A DNA stretch of 64,000 nucleotides from Athripsodes cinereus (lineage: Eukaryota > Arthropoda > Insecta > Trichoptera > Leptoceridae): positions 12,524,001-12,588,000 of the forward strand of contig OX388318.1 in NCBI GenBank assembly GCA_947579605.1. The letters run 5' to 3'. A model generated the notes under the pieces. That model was not told the origin of the DNA. It made no database searches and saw nothing but the letters and a program-made list of their open reading frames with translations. The translations under genes were made by a program, and so were the position numbers. The first letter of the stretch is position 1, and every line of letters begins with the position of its first letter. This document shows positions 1 through 11,175 of this stretch, one piece after another.

Positions 1-177
1 ATGTACTTATAAGACGAAAGACGTCTCTGTCAATGAAAAACATATACCTAGGGGAAAAAATCATTTGGTTTTTAATTTCATTATGGAATTCTACTACCTA
101 AACACCGACACAATGAATTGAAACAAAATAAAGTTTAAAATACACATATCTACTTGTACAATTACATCACATAGGTA

Positions 178-512
178 TGCAAGAAGAGTGTTGTGGACAG
201 AATGCGCGTGAATAAACTACGGTGGTTTGGGCATGTTGAACGAATGAACGAGGTAAGAGTGACAAAGAGGATAAACCTGTCTGTAAGAAAGGGTGTGAGG
301 AAACGCGGGCGTCTGAGAACCACGTGGCTTGATCACGTGGATCAAATTCTCAAGGACGGCCGCGTGTTGAGTGAGAGGAACCGACGTGCGTGTATGAGAA
401 ACTGTATGAATGTGGAGGAAGCGAAGGAAGTGTGTAAAGATAGATCTATTTGGCGTTCCGTTCCCTCTGCCTACCCCACTTGGGACACGGCGTGAGGGTA
501 TAGTAGTATAGT
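178..512 (+). mobile_element. LINE-W copy: 3' end of a non-LTR retrotransposon
   Basis: The stretch encodes the C-terminal tail of a non-LTR reverse transcriptase. The open frame from 193 to 495 contains LRWFGHVERMNE, then a basic KRGRLRTTWLDHV segment, and ends SAYPTWDTA before TGA. The upstream palm and endonuclease domains are absent, so the copy is 5'-truncated, as is usual for target-primed insertion. Directly after the stop comes GGGTATAGTAGTATAGTAG, the element's short-repeat tail. A near-identical copy lies at 36475-36930 on the minus strand, which confirms that this is a dispersed repeat and not a host gene. The exact clade (RTE-like or CR1-like) cannot be settled from the tail alone. 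Confidence 0.85.
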
Positions 513-514
513 AG

Positions 515-1437
515 ATAGTATTTTGTTATCCAATAAAAATATTTCTATAATGATTTCAGTACCTATTCTTAAAAAAAAATGTTGTATTATCTTGTTGGGA
601 AATGATAAGCTGTACAGGGATATAATATGATCCGGTACAACACACACAACAATATTTGCTCTTATTATCATAATATTATACATTTAGTCGACTCACTATA
701 ATAACACACATTATTATGCTGTAACTTTTAACGTTTGGAGGAGTCTTGTTTCCTCCCATGAGAAACCATGAAAGACAATACAAGAAATAGCTACGAATAA
801 AACTCACAAATAAATTTCTCTATAGTATTTTTAATTCCACTGTTTCTTCTATGTGATGTTATTAATATTATTATTATTGGATCACTTATACTGCGCTGTT
901 TTTGTAATTAAATCACGTTATTTATTTATTTATTTTATACATCTTGCAAATCATCATTCACATAACAATATTATTTGTCACTTTAATTTATTTATATTAC
1001 TTTAACGATACAAATCATGTAAACTATTTTCACTGTCACAAACTATATTAGGTAGATAAAATTTCATGTTTATGTTTAATTAAAATTAATCACTAAATAC
1101 AAAGACAACAAACACTAAAAACAAAGCAAAAATAAATAATTTATTTTAGTCGGAAAATAAAAACTAATTGATATTTAACTATTATTTTACATTAAAAATT
1201 GGAGAAGAGTAACATATGGTTTCAGCCTGCTACAAGAGCGCCATATCGAAATGGTATGTCTTTTAACAAAAAAATATTAGGTGTTGTTTTCGTTAAGTGC
1301 AGGTAATATAGCACTCTAAAATTTAAAACTCTTTTGCCACTAGCTTTTTAATAAATAAAAGAAATAAATAATAATAAACAGCTGATAGACGTTTTCCAAA
1401 ATAATACTTTTTCATTCAAAAGATATGATCAATTATT
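515..1437. other. AT-rich stretch, nothing recognised
   Basis: No coding exon, terminal inverted repeat or repeat shared with the rest of the window was seen here. Confidence 0.5.
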
Positions 1438-1683
1438 AAGATAATTGAAAAAAAAAACACAATGTGTAGTTAACTTCCAAATGAATTTATTAACTTCGCG
1501 TACTAGTATTCGGAGACTCTCGTCTCCATCATCAGGCGATTAGTAAAAAAGTTTTATTAGTTAAAAAACAACTTTTTTACTAATCGCCTGATGATGGAGA
1601 CGAGTCTCCGAATACTAGTACGCGAAGTTAATAAAGTCATTTGGAAGTTAACTACATATTGTGTTTTTTTTTTCAATTATCTT
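1438..1683. repeat. Foldback element, near-perfect 246-bp palindrome
   Basis: The left arm starts AAGATAATTGAAAAAAAAAA and the right arm ends with its reverse complement. The arms are about 110 bp with a few mismatches around a loop of roughly 20 bp. Each arm holds CTGATGATGGAGACGAGTCTCC or its complement in two parts: CTGATGA followed by a GGAGAC/GTCTCC stem and then GAA. The sequence just downstream (GACTTCCAACAAG then TTCGGTCAAC) resembles the sequence just after the smaller foldback near 37.1 kb (GAACTTCCACCAAG then GTCGGTCGA), so the two may be related non-autonomous elements. There is no coding capacity. Confidence 0.85.
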
Positions 1684-2057
1684 GAAATGGACTTCCAACA
1701 AGTACCTTCGGTCAACAGCATTAATGTTTTTGATCAATTATTGACTCCAATATGAATATTATAAAGGTACAAGATCTTAGCAAACACACACATTCGGAAT
1801 ACCAATATTAGTCGTATATTTTGTTATTTTCTTTTCCATTCCTATAAATTATGTTACACGTGTCGATTTCAATTTACTTTTCAAAAATAGAAGCCTTATG
1901 AAATAAAAGAGAGTAGGTACTTGATATGTTGTAACATTTTCCAAACAACATATTTTAAATTAAAATTTATCATTTCTTACGGCAGATTTTCCACATCATG
2001 AAACGCACAAATTCTGTATCTTATATTTTGTATTGAATTCCACGTGTAATTATTCTA

Positions 2058-2262
2058 ACGAAAGGTGTCCCACTTTTTGCTGTAAGTTTTCAATCGTCCT
2101 GTAAAAGGCACAGGTATTCCTAAAACATAACACATAGGATATTTAACATCTTCAAAGCAGCGATAAGTTATGCCACCCATCCTGAATATTTTAATATTTA
2201 GTGACACGGAGAGGATATATTGCATGTTCATTACATGCAGCAAGTCTTCTAGCTGCCCTACT
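2058..2262 (+). mobile_element. SINE-A copy, diverged
   Basis: It matches the better-preserved copy at 13537 in order: GTCCCACTTTTTGCTGTAAG, CCTGTAAAAGGCACAGG, GCCACCCATCCTGAAT and ATTACATGCAGC. The 5' GTGGAGCACCCGG block and the 3' TAG tail are lost or degraded. Confidence 0.75.
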
Positions 2263-2660
2263 TATGAGAGATTCTGAATTGGTAGAGATAAATAAAAAAA
2301 TTTACACTATAACAAAATTTGCTTATAATAAACTTGAAAAAAATACATCATTCATCTATCATGCGTAGGTACGCCTATTATTGGTGTATTTGGAAAAGAG
2401 GGAGATGAATGATTTTTAGATTTGGAACGTATCAAACAACATTTATAAACGAAACGTTGCCAAAAATGTGTACAACGAAGAGGAAACACGGAAATCCTAT
2501 AAGCCAAATGACCCGAAGTCAAATGTGGGAAGGTACCTACCCCTGTTGGAATAAAAAGTACTTACCAAAGCAGGTGTAGATTGATAGGTACCTACGCATA
2601 ATACATATAGTAGGTATACTTATAATAATAATAATAGTTTCTAGTTATCAAATTAATAAC

Positions 2661-3989
2661 ATGAATAATAACGAAATATACAAATATTTAGGTTTTCCGC
2701 AATCTAAAAATTTAAATCACTCTTTAATCAAAACTCAATTAACAAATGATTTTAAAGATAGACTTAATAAAATATTTAAATGTGATCTATCGGCCAAAAA
2801 CATAGTAAAAGCAATAAACGCGTGGGCAATCCCATTATTAACATACTCATTTGGCATCATAAAATGGTCGAAAACGGATCTAGATAAACTAGAAAGACTT
2901 ATTAGAACACAATTAACAAAAAATAGATATCACCATCCAAATTCCGCGAAAGAAAGGTTGGTTCTGCCTAGGAGTATAGGAGGAAGAGGAATTGTTAACA
3001 TTTCCTCTTTACATAATAATCAAATAGAATCCCTTAAAACATTTTTTAAAAACAAACAAAATAATTCTATACTACATAAAATTATAATACAGGCCGATAA
3101 AAATCATACACCTTTAAATTTAAATGACGAAACAGTAGGTCCGCGATTAAACTATTTAAATATTTTGTTAGAATCTTGGGGTAGGAAGGAACTTCATGCT
3201 AGACACCTCAATGATCTCAACCAATCTTATGTTGACAAATATGCGTCAAACAGGTGGTTGACCATTGGGGAATTGTATGGGGAAACCGAGGGTTTTATGC
3301 TAGCAATTCAAGATCAGGTAATAAATACAAAAAATTATCAAAAATATATTATAAAAAATCAAAATATAATTGATGATTCGTGTAGGAAATGTCTGGCCAA
3401 ACCGGAAACAATTCAACACATAGTTTCGGGTTGTTCCACTCTCGCTCAAACTGAGTATACTTATAGACATAATCATGTAGCAAAAATTATACATCAAAAT
3501 TTAGCTATTAAACATAATCTTTTAAACTCAAATAATGTAATACCTTATTATAAATACAACCCGGAACAGGTATTAGAAAATCAAAATTATAGGCTCTATT
3601 ATGATAAAACCATAATAACAGATAGACAAATACATCATAATAGACCCGATTTAGTATTAGATGATAAACGTAATAAAATAACGTACCTAATCGACATCGC
3701 TGTCCCAAATACACATAATATACAAACAACCGTCGCAGAAAAAATACGTAAATATACAGAACTAGCAGGAGAAATAAAAAATATTTGGCATTCTAGGTCC
3801 GTTTATATAATACCTTTAGTCATGTCAGCTACAGGGGTAACTCCGAAATCTTTAATAAATAATTTACAAAAATTAGATTTACCGGTTAATTTGTACATTA
3901 AAATTCAAAAATCTATTATAATAAACACTTGTAATATTGTAAAAAGGTTTCTGAACACAGATATTTCAGGCACAATGCTGGTATTTTGA
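2661..3989 (+). CDS. C-terminal part of a non-LTR retrotransposon polyprotein with restriction-like endonuclease (R2/R4/Dong type)
   Basis: An uninterrupted 442-codon frame. Residues 1-135 (YKYLGFPQS, NAWAIPLLTYSFGIIKW, LPRSIGGRG) look like the thumb that follows a reverse transcriptase palm. A zinc knuckle C241-x2-C244-x8-H253-x4-C258 follows. Then RPD at 328-330 with D345 in LIDIAVPN and EKIRKY near 361-366 fits the PD-(D/E)xK restriction-like endonuclease of the R2/R4/Dong/CRE group. That endonuclease nicks target DNA to prime reverse transcription. The palm with its YxDD box is absent, so the copy is 5'-truncated; the listed start ATG is only the first in frame. A TAATAATAATAATAG run lies just upstream at about 2622, and Dong-type elements are known to target TAA repeats. 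The open frame suggests a fairly recent insertion. The 3' UTR probably continues past 4030, but its end was not found. Confidence 0.85.
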   Translation: MNNNEIYKYLGFPQSKNLNHSLIKTQLTNDFKDRLNKIFKCDLSAKNIVKAINAWAIPLLTYSFGIIKWSKTDLDKLERLIRTQLTKNRYHHPNSAKERLVLPRSIGGRGIVNISSLHNNQIESLKTFFKNKQNNSILHKIIIQADKNHTPLNLNDETVGPRLNYLNILLESWGRKELHARHLNDLNQSYVDKYASNRWLTIGELYGETEGFMLAIQDQVINTKNYQKYIIKNQNIIDDSCRKCLAKPETIQHIVSGCSTLAQTEYTYRHNHVAKIIHQNLAIKHNLLNSNNVIPYYKYNPEQVLENQNYRLYYDKTIITDRQIHHNRPDLVLDDKRNKITYLIDIAVPNTHNIQTTVAEKIRKYTELAGEIKNIWHSRSVYIIPLVMSATGVTPKSLINNLQKLDLPVNLYIKIQKSIIINTCNIVKRFLNTDISGTMLVF

Positions 3990-4030
3990 TCCCGCGTTTT
4001 GAGCCTAATCCTTTGATATCCTGTATATCT

Positions 4031-5485
4031 GGATAGGTGAATTTTTCCCGGCATTAGACTGTTAAGTTTTTTGTGTGATCATGACTGATCATATGGAGAC
4101 TTATCTGGTTGTATAATGCTGAGAAGTGTGGATGGCAATTCTGCCGCCGCGTAAATATTAATATAATGCAAGTAAAAAGACGTATCGGCGGCGTCACACT
4201 CAGTATAGCTACCTACGAGTATCCTTACATTCAACTTACTATTTACTAGTTAACACCACGAGTCGAAAACACCAAGTACCTACACCCCAGCTTTTCAGTG
4301 GCGAAGAAAAATAGTTACATTTTCTTTTTCTCTCTACACAATGTAGCAAAATGTAGCAAAGTATTTTACTACAATGAAAATCGAATGACTTATTTGATTA
4401 TCTTAAGGTATTGAGAAAATTTAAGGTATTCGTAGATTTGTGAGTCTCGAGGTGGGATCTGCTATGTCAATTGGGTCCAACGCCCACTGACGTGGTATGG
4501 TCAGAGATAGGGCCAATCTACGGCTAAGTGATACTGATGGACTTGAGAGAGTTTAAAAAAATTTGTACTTGTCATTACCCTAAACGGATAAATAGGCGTA
4601 CTTGGACTCCGTCCGTAAATATCCGGGATAAGAAGTTATTTCAACATTACTCTATTATCAATTATACTATTAGTACTTACTAGTTTGTTAATAGGTATTA
4701 ATTATATTTCCAAGTTTCATAGATAATTAACGCAGTATAAATTACATTGTAGATACCACCTGCTTAAACCCACAAAAGAAGACAAAATACGTAATTGTTA
4801 ATAACACTCTAAGAATTCATTAATATGTTCAGATTTGAAACCAAATTAAAATTGTCTGCTTATTTTTTATGTTAATAAATGAAAAATATACATATTAACA
4901 CCACTGGCATTCCTATAGACGTGAGTACAAGCCTGGTAGAAAAATGTGTTATCTGAATATTTAGAAATAAAGTATGTAGGAGGGTGAGAAATCATTCGAA
5001 TATGAAACGGAAGCTTTTCCAAATAACGTTTGACACCTTTAGAAAAGACGAAAAACGCTTTTCGCCATCACTTACTTACTAATAACATAATATAATTATA
5101 TTCAGCAGGTATGTACAGTCCCGATATAATATATTATTGAATGAGTATCAATTTTTTCTACTTTTTAAACGTATGAAATTTTGTAGACAGAATTTTTTCT
5201 AAATTTATTTATTTTTGAGAAGCTGCAGCTCCGTAGAGCTCCCGGGAAGTAACGTCTTTCACTCTTATCAATAAGTTTTTCGGGAAATTCTGAAAACAGT
5301 GAATATTTGTAAAATATAATATTAAAAAGTGTTGATTACGTATGATAGTATAGCCAATTTATCCAGAATCTTATTCAAATTATTATTTCTTATTATAACA
5401 ACTGAGAGGTTGTCTAGCATATCTTTGTATGCAGTTAGTATACAAGCTGCTTCACTTGTGTGAGACTCTGTGATATTAAATTATA
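4031..5485. other. Unassigned AT-rich sequence
   Basis: The first part may be 3' UTR of the upstream retroelement (GGCGGCGTCACACTC and CTGCCGCCGCG are the only GC-rich spots). The remainder shows no coding exon or repeat recognised elsewhere in the window. Confidence 0.4.
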
Positions 5486-5672
5486 GAAAGAATCGAAGCA
5501 CGGGCGTTCATGAACTATGTGGCTTGATTACGTGGGTCAAATTCTCGAGGACAAGAGTGTGTTGAGTATCGGTAAATCGACATACGTGTGTTACATTACA
5601 AACTGCATGAATGTAGAAAATATGGCGTTCCATTCTCTCTGCCTATCCCCTTTGGGATACAGCGTGAAGGTA
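5486..5672 (+). mobile_element. LINE-W relic
   Basis: It aligns to the last 60 codons of the copy at 178-512: ACGGGCGTTCATGAAC, TGGCTTGATTACGTGG, TCAAATTCTCGAGGAC, ACTGCATGAATGTAGA, and TTTGGGATACAGCGTGAAGG followed by TATAG. Small deletions and substitutions break the frame, so it is an old copy. Confidence 0.8.
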
Positions 5673-6267
5673 TAGATTGAAACATTCATCAATTAAGTAT
5701 ACAAAAAACGGAATAATAAATCACAAAACATACTTTTTGCAAGAGTTCGAACATATTTCAATTTGAGCAAATTTTCTAATACTAAACAGGCACCATACTT
5801 ATCTACGTACTAATAAAATTACAGCTAATGTTAGTATTGAGATTTTATCTGTGTTTTTCATTACAATTTCAATAGTAAAATACTTGTTGGTTAGCTATTT
5901 GTTGTAAACAACTGGATAAACCTTGTTTGCAACATTACTGTATTTGCGATGTGGGTAAAAAGAGTGTTTTATTGTATGCAATGCTAAGCAAACGGTGGGC
6001 ACGGTGATACTCGGATACCTTCCTACGTATACATAGATAAATACATATACTGCAATAAAACACTATTTTATATAAATATGCACCTGATAAGAAAACAATT
6101 ATTTACGGAGAAATAATGATTTTACATTAATGTTATTAATTAATATCCCCATGCACCATGCACAGGCTCTATCTCGTGGGATCTCTTGGTACTGTAGGTA
6201 TACATGACTCAAGTGTTTTATTTTTTTAAATTTGTATATGTAAATATGTATAAGTGAATTACACACA

Positions 6268-6514
6268 CCACACCATCACGGCACATCCCACAAGTGGAGT
6301 AGCCAGCAGAATAGCTGCATGTAACAAACAGCAGAATAGCTGTCTTCTCTGTGTCACTAAAAAATTAAGACATTCAAGATGGGTGGTAAACCTCATCGCT
6401 GAATTTGAGATGTAATATGTCTTTGTTTTTTCGAACACCTCCCTTTTACAGGACACTCGACAAACTAACGGAAAAGAGTGGGAGACCACTTCTTTACCGG
6501 CTGTTCCACGGACA
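6268..6514 (-). mobile_element. SINE-A copy, full length
   Basis: It reads from CACCATCACGGCACATCCCA (3' end of the element) to CTGTTCCACGG (5' end). Inside it, a short duplication repeats CAGCAGAATAGCTG twice. All internal blocks of the family are present. Confidence 0.85.
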
Positions 6515-8240
6515 GTATATTAAAACTATGTATTTTATATGTATTTCTATTTTATTTCCTCTACTACTTAATTAGGTTTGTAATGTATGAGAATGAGATG
6601 TTATGTTTACTTTTAATAGTACCTATGGGTATTGTAAAAATAAATAAGAATTACTTTTTCAGGCAATCCACCTGTAACGAGTGATTTGTCTTAGGTATTT
6701 ATTAATTAGAAACCATTATTTTGCACCACATCCTAAGTGGTGCAAACTAAACAAACACGTGAACGTGTGTAGGTACCTACCATAGAATTTAAATCTGCAT
6801 TTGATAAATTTTCGGATTCCAAAAATAAATTTAAGTCAAAGGGTGACAACAGGAAATTAGGAACATTTTGTCAACCCTACTGCGTGTGCTTTCTATTATT
6901 ATTATTGGGCCTATATAACAAACTTATATTGACGAGTTTTGGATTTATTTAAATTTGTTCCAAAATGGAACGTGGAACTGAATTCAAATTAGAGATTTAT
7001 TATTGAATCACGTGACTTGGGGAAAGGGGTTTCCTGACGATTTCCTTAACCATTGAATCATGAAATAATACTAGTACTACTACTAATACTAACAGTGTGT
7101 AGGTAGGCACTGTGTGATAGTCGACGTTTTCGTATATAGTATTTAGGTGGAAACAGGATTGATAAATGTATTTTACTCGCTTTAAATGTTAACGGACTCT
7201 TAGGTAACTGCATACCTACCTACTACTATTAGGTACCTCTGGTTGTCATGTTGTAGGTAGGTACTTGAAATTTATTCTAACCACGTCGGGCGAAATTCCT
7301 TGTTCCGAATTATTCGTGTAAATTCTTTTTTTTTCATTAATATTTTTTTTATCAAGTCCCACCTGTCCTACCTATAGAGCGTGAGACATCAATATAAAAA
7401 GTTTTTGCATGTATTTTGGCAGGTCGTGAATTAAGGTGTTTTTTTTTATTATTTATTTTAATTGATACAACAGCTTTAACAATGAATAATAGAATAATAT
7501 ACATTTAATAATTTACATCGCCAATTTTGTTGAGGTAATGTTCGTTATATCGATAATATAAAACTTTTCATAAAATCTTTAAAATAATAAAATATTGAAC
7601 TATTTTTAAATGTTTATTTTTAACATATTACCTACTTGTTTAATAAGCTTAACACGTTTGGTAATATAATGATCTTGGAAAGAAATTTCGGTTTATTATT
7701 AAAAATTACTTTCCAAATTTTAAAAAAATTAATGTAAAGGTATTATTCAATTAAGATTTACTCACAGATCTATGAATCATATTTTTGAGACGAGCTCCTT
7801 TCTATCTTTTTATCTAGAATATGATGTATATATACTAAGTTTTTTCTTTTATCATGTAATTTTTACACATGATACTAACCAATAAATAAAATTAAAAGTA
7901 TTTTATTGAGCACTGTATAATCTCCACTTTGTTAAACAGTGCTCAATAATATATTTTTATATTTTATTTAATAAAATTAAAAATGGATTTCCACAGTGTA
8001 AACACAAAAACTCTTGAATTATTAAAATTAAAAGTGTCTTTTGTCGATTTATCCCAAAAACAATATTTTGTGAAACTGATTTTGAGATATTTACAAATTA
8101 AAATTTTAATATAATCCGTAACTTTTTCTGGTTCTCCATCTTGGTAGGGAGTAAAACATTTTTTTTAAATACAAACTCTTTATTAATTAATATTCTATAT
8201 TTTCAAGTGTAACTTTGTGGAAATGCATTATAAATTGTGT
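6515..8240. other. AT-rich stretch without a gene
   Basis: No exon with splice sites was seen. It contains GGTAGGTACC-type motifs near 7200-7265 and the hairpin at 7903-7949. Two short blocks, TGGATTTCCACAG near 7984 and TTTGTGGAAATGC near 8213, are in opposite orientation and may be ends of a decayed element that includes the motif at 8241. Confidence 0.4.
7903..7949. repeat. Short hairpin
   Basis: A perfect 14-bp stem TTATTGAGCACTGT / ACAGTGCTCAATAA encloses a 19-nt loop. It could be the end of a foldback element. No T-run suggests a terminator role, and none is expected in this genome. Confidence 0.7.
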
Positions 8241-8300
8241 TATGACTGATGATGACTACATTGTAGTTGAAAACGTTATAATAATTAAAACAATCTCATA
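8241..8300 (+). ncRNA. Degenerate hammerhead-ribozyme-like motif
   Basis: The core CTGATGA (8246-8252) is followed by a stem-loop GACTAC-ATT-GTAGTT (8254-8268) and then GAAAA (8269-8273). TATGA directly precedes the core and pairs with TCATA (8296-8300), which directly follows ATC, a permissible NUH cleavage triplet. This is the layout of a type I hammerhead: stem I, CUGANGA, stem II, GAAA, stem III, NUH, stem I'. Stem III is poor: only GTT/AAC pairs inside two mismatches, so activity is doubtful. Hammerheads are known in Penelope-like and other retroelements. This may be a relic of such a repeat. Confidence 0.4.
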
Positions 8301-8556
8301 GTGGAATAAAACAGTGTTTGATTTAATTTAAATATTATCCTTTATTAATTTGTACCTACCTATTGATAATGTTTTAGTACAAGACGAAACAATTGTTCAC
8401 TCAATGATTATAAAAAAGAGTGTATTTAAAAAAAAAGTTTATTACATTATTTCCTTGCAAGTTTGACTTGAATTGCATCAATAATTCTTAAAATATGCGC
8501 AATTGTTATGCTAATTAACGTATATTTACCATTTTATCCTATTCATATGAAATTCC

Positions 8557-8775
8557 GTGGAGCAGCCTGCAATGAATTGGTCTCTCACTCTTATACGTTT
8601 TTCGAGTGTCCTGTAAAATGCAGGTGTTAAAAAAATTAAAGATATTTTAATCTTAAATTCAGCAATCAGGCTTGCCACTCATCCTGAATTTCTTCATTTT
8701 TTGTTGGCATATGCAGCTGGTCTGCTGGCTTCCCCACTTATGAGGTATGCCGCGATGGTTTAGTAGTAGTATATA
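8557..8775 (+). mobile_element. SINE-A copy
   Basis: It starts CCGTGGAGCAGCCTGCAATG, contains GTGTCCTGTAAAATGCAGG and GCCACTCATCCTGAAT, and ends ATGCCGCGATGGTTTAGTAG with a TAG repeat tail. There are a few short deletions. Confidence 0.85.
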
Positions 8776-9527
8776 TTTTAATATTTTTTTCATGACAGAA
8801 CAATATTTAATTGAGGCCAGCGACTACATCATATACAATTCCAACCAATCAATGTGTCATAATGAAAATATTCCACCATTTTACCTCGAAAGGTATCGAT
8901 TCTACAAAACTATGTTAATTCGTCTTTCATGGAAAAATGCTGCTTTGTTTATGGTAACTTATTAGGTACATGATGAATCAATCCTAAAGAATGTAGTTCG
9001 TACCATTTCATATTATGATTGATTTTAATACATGGGTAACTCGCTTTTACCTGAACACGCGTGAGTATATATTTCATGTGAACAATACTAGTCACCTTTT
9101 CAAGAATCGGTATCTACATACTCATTATAAATTTGATTATTTATTTTATCATTGATATTATGGCATGCGAACTAAAATTATTAAAATAAATACAAAATTA
9201 CTAACAATATTTGTTTTATAATACGCTATTTTATTTCAGTGCAGTATTGAAATTCAGAGAAAACCAAATCGAAAATTCTTAGTTTCGTATCATGGTCTAT
9301 CTTTCTTACAATATCATCACGTTATAGTATAAGTGGGGTATACAACAAACTGACTGCATGACATTCTCTTTCTTGCCAGAGTTATTCATTAACTTATTTG
9401 TTCTATAACACAGTATTTTCGTATGAGTTAGCCATCAGACAACCTCATCGAGTATTGCAATGAACATTCAAACTCGTGCATCGATATAAAAACTAAATTT
9501 TACAATCACAATTTTCAGATGTTGAAA
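8776..9527. other. No feature recognised
   Basis: No exon or repeat was identified on either strand. Confidence 0.4.
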
Positions 9528-9885
9528 ATCAAGCGTTGGGAGACGTCAGACTAAATAGTCGGATGATGTTAAGAAGATCGCAGAAAGAAAGTGGATGCAA
9601 CAAGTAAAGGACAACAGCATGCCGCAGAGTTACTCTTGAGTCTTGATTCAATATAAATACGTTCTTAATCTTGACTTGATCTTAATCATATGACGTGCGA
9701 AATTGACTATAGTCAAAAAGACGTGCATACCAATCTCACGGTAACTTGGTATTTTTGACAATAGTCCCTTCGCGCGTTGTATGATTAAGATGATATTAAG
9801 ATTGTGTCAAGAGTAACCCTGCAGTGACAGGAAATTCAAAGAAGAGGCATATGTCCAAAAATGCCTATAGAAGTAGAATAATTTA
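9528..9885 (+). pseudogene. Non-LTR reverse transcriptase tail, split by a MITE
   Basis: One frame reads GRRQTK, stop, SDDVKKIAERKWMQQVKDN up to about 9620. After the inserted element it resumes at about 9826 as DRKFKEEAYVQKC. The order (basic strip, WADD-like segment, W-x-Q-x-A-x-DR, EEAYVQ) is the usual end of non-LTR reverse transcriptases of the craniofacial-development-protein-like/RTE type. It contains a stop and is interrupted, so it is a relic. Identification rests on the pattern of the tail only. Confidence 0.6.
9624..9822. mobile_element. MITE, 199 bp, with long terminal inverted repeats
   Basis: The ends are GCAGAGTTACTCTTGA and, inverted, GCAGGGTTACTCTTGA. Inverted similarity extends far inwards through CTTAATCATATGACG / CTTAATCATACAACG and GACTATAGTCAAAAA / GACTATTGTCAAAAA. 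It has no coding capacity. It lies within the non-LTR relic 9528-9885. A related half copy is at 45458. The target duplication was not clear, so no superfamily is given. Confidence 0.8.
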
Positions 9886-11078
9886 AAAACATAGAGAGAG
9901 AAATAAGGGAAGAGAGATAGAAAAATGTTTTTTTTTTAAAATGTTTGAAAATAAGTCGAAATCATTACGCTCTACTTCATATAATATATTTCACGTTTTA
10001 AAGTAAAATCACTTAGCGAGAAAAAATCTCCCGAAGGGCATCAAAATAACCTTATTTGGTGTTTTTTTCGCATTTATTATAGGCTTGGTACTCTGGTAGT
10101 AAAGAAATCCCTTACTGTTAGTAGTACATTGACTAAACCCTCAATCTATATATTTTGACATGATTATACGTCGGTTAGAATACCAGGATGATAAGGTCTA
10201 GAAAATCACTGCTATTTAATTTGTTTTGAGATTTTTTTCACCTTCTGCACATCGTAAGATGAAAAGATAGTCACATATTCGACCTATTATTTTTGTCATA
10301 TTTGGAATAAAAATAGTCACCACTCTTTCTCGAATGTTTTTGAGCGTCATATAAAAAGCAGTTTTTCAGCTGTACACATTACAAAATATTTAAGATTATG
10401 ACATGTTTCGTCTTTACGGGACAGAAAAAACGATGAATAATTATAATTTCTATGAGATTCGGTGAATTTACTTATGGCACTTGCGAGGAATGTCATGATA
10501 AAGATAGAAAGATTTAAACAAATTTATCTACCATCTTATTTTTATACATAATTCCTATATACCTTTAAGTACCTTTAAACTATCTTTTCCAAAAACATTT
10601 TATTTGAATTTATTGTTAATTTTAATAAGTTATATAATTTTTCTGACAATATTAATTATAATGTGGACGAGTACTTTGACTGAATGAAACTGTGTTTTTT
10701 CGCAGCTCTTTGCAGCTTTCCCCGTTATATATGTATGTGTATTATATGCCTTCTGTATAGGTATCTACTTATCACCCATAGGGGAGATATATACCTCGGG
10801 ACCTCATTAATTTATTCAGCGTCACTGCTTTTCAAATTCCCCAACATGTATTTCCTATTGATCGGCACTACTACATAGTATGTATGTATTATTATTATTA
10901 TTATTTTGTGTTTTATCTGCTATACACACATATGCACCTACCACTTTTATACATATAAGATAGTTCTATACTTTTATACCTACATATATCTCGTGACATT
11001 GTACACGACTTTTATATTGCGCAGTTCCGCGTAATCTCTGCGTAGCACATTTATGTGTAGATATTAATATGAATCAAT
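9886..11078. other. Mostly unassigned; one weak SINE-A trace
   Basis: Around 10308-10400 the words CACCACTCTTTCTCGA, GAGCGTCATATAAAAAGCAG and TACACATTACAAAATATTTAAG follow the order of SINE-A at low identity. No gene is seen in the rest. Confidence 0.35.
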
Positions 11079-11175
11079 CTGTGGAATAGTCTGCAAAGAA
11101 TTGGTCACCCATTTTATTTTGAATGGTTTTGAATGACATGTAAAAGTCAGACGTTCGTAAAATATCTCAAATAAC
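11079..11175 (+). mobile_element. SINE-A 5' fragment
   Basis: TCTGTGGAATAGTCTGCAAA, GAATTGGTCACCCA and GACATGTAAAAGTCAGACG correspond to the first third of the family. The rest is missing. Confidence 0.55.
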
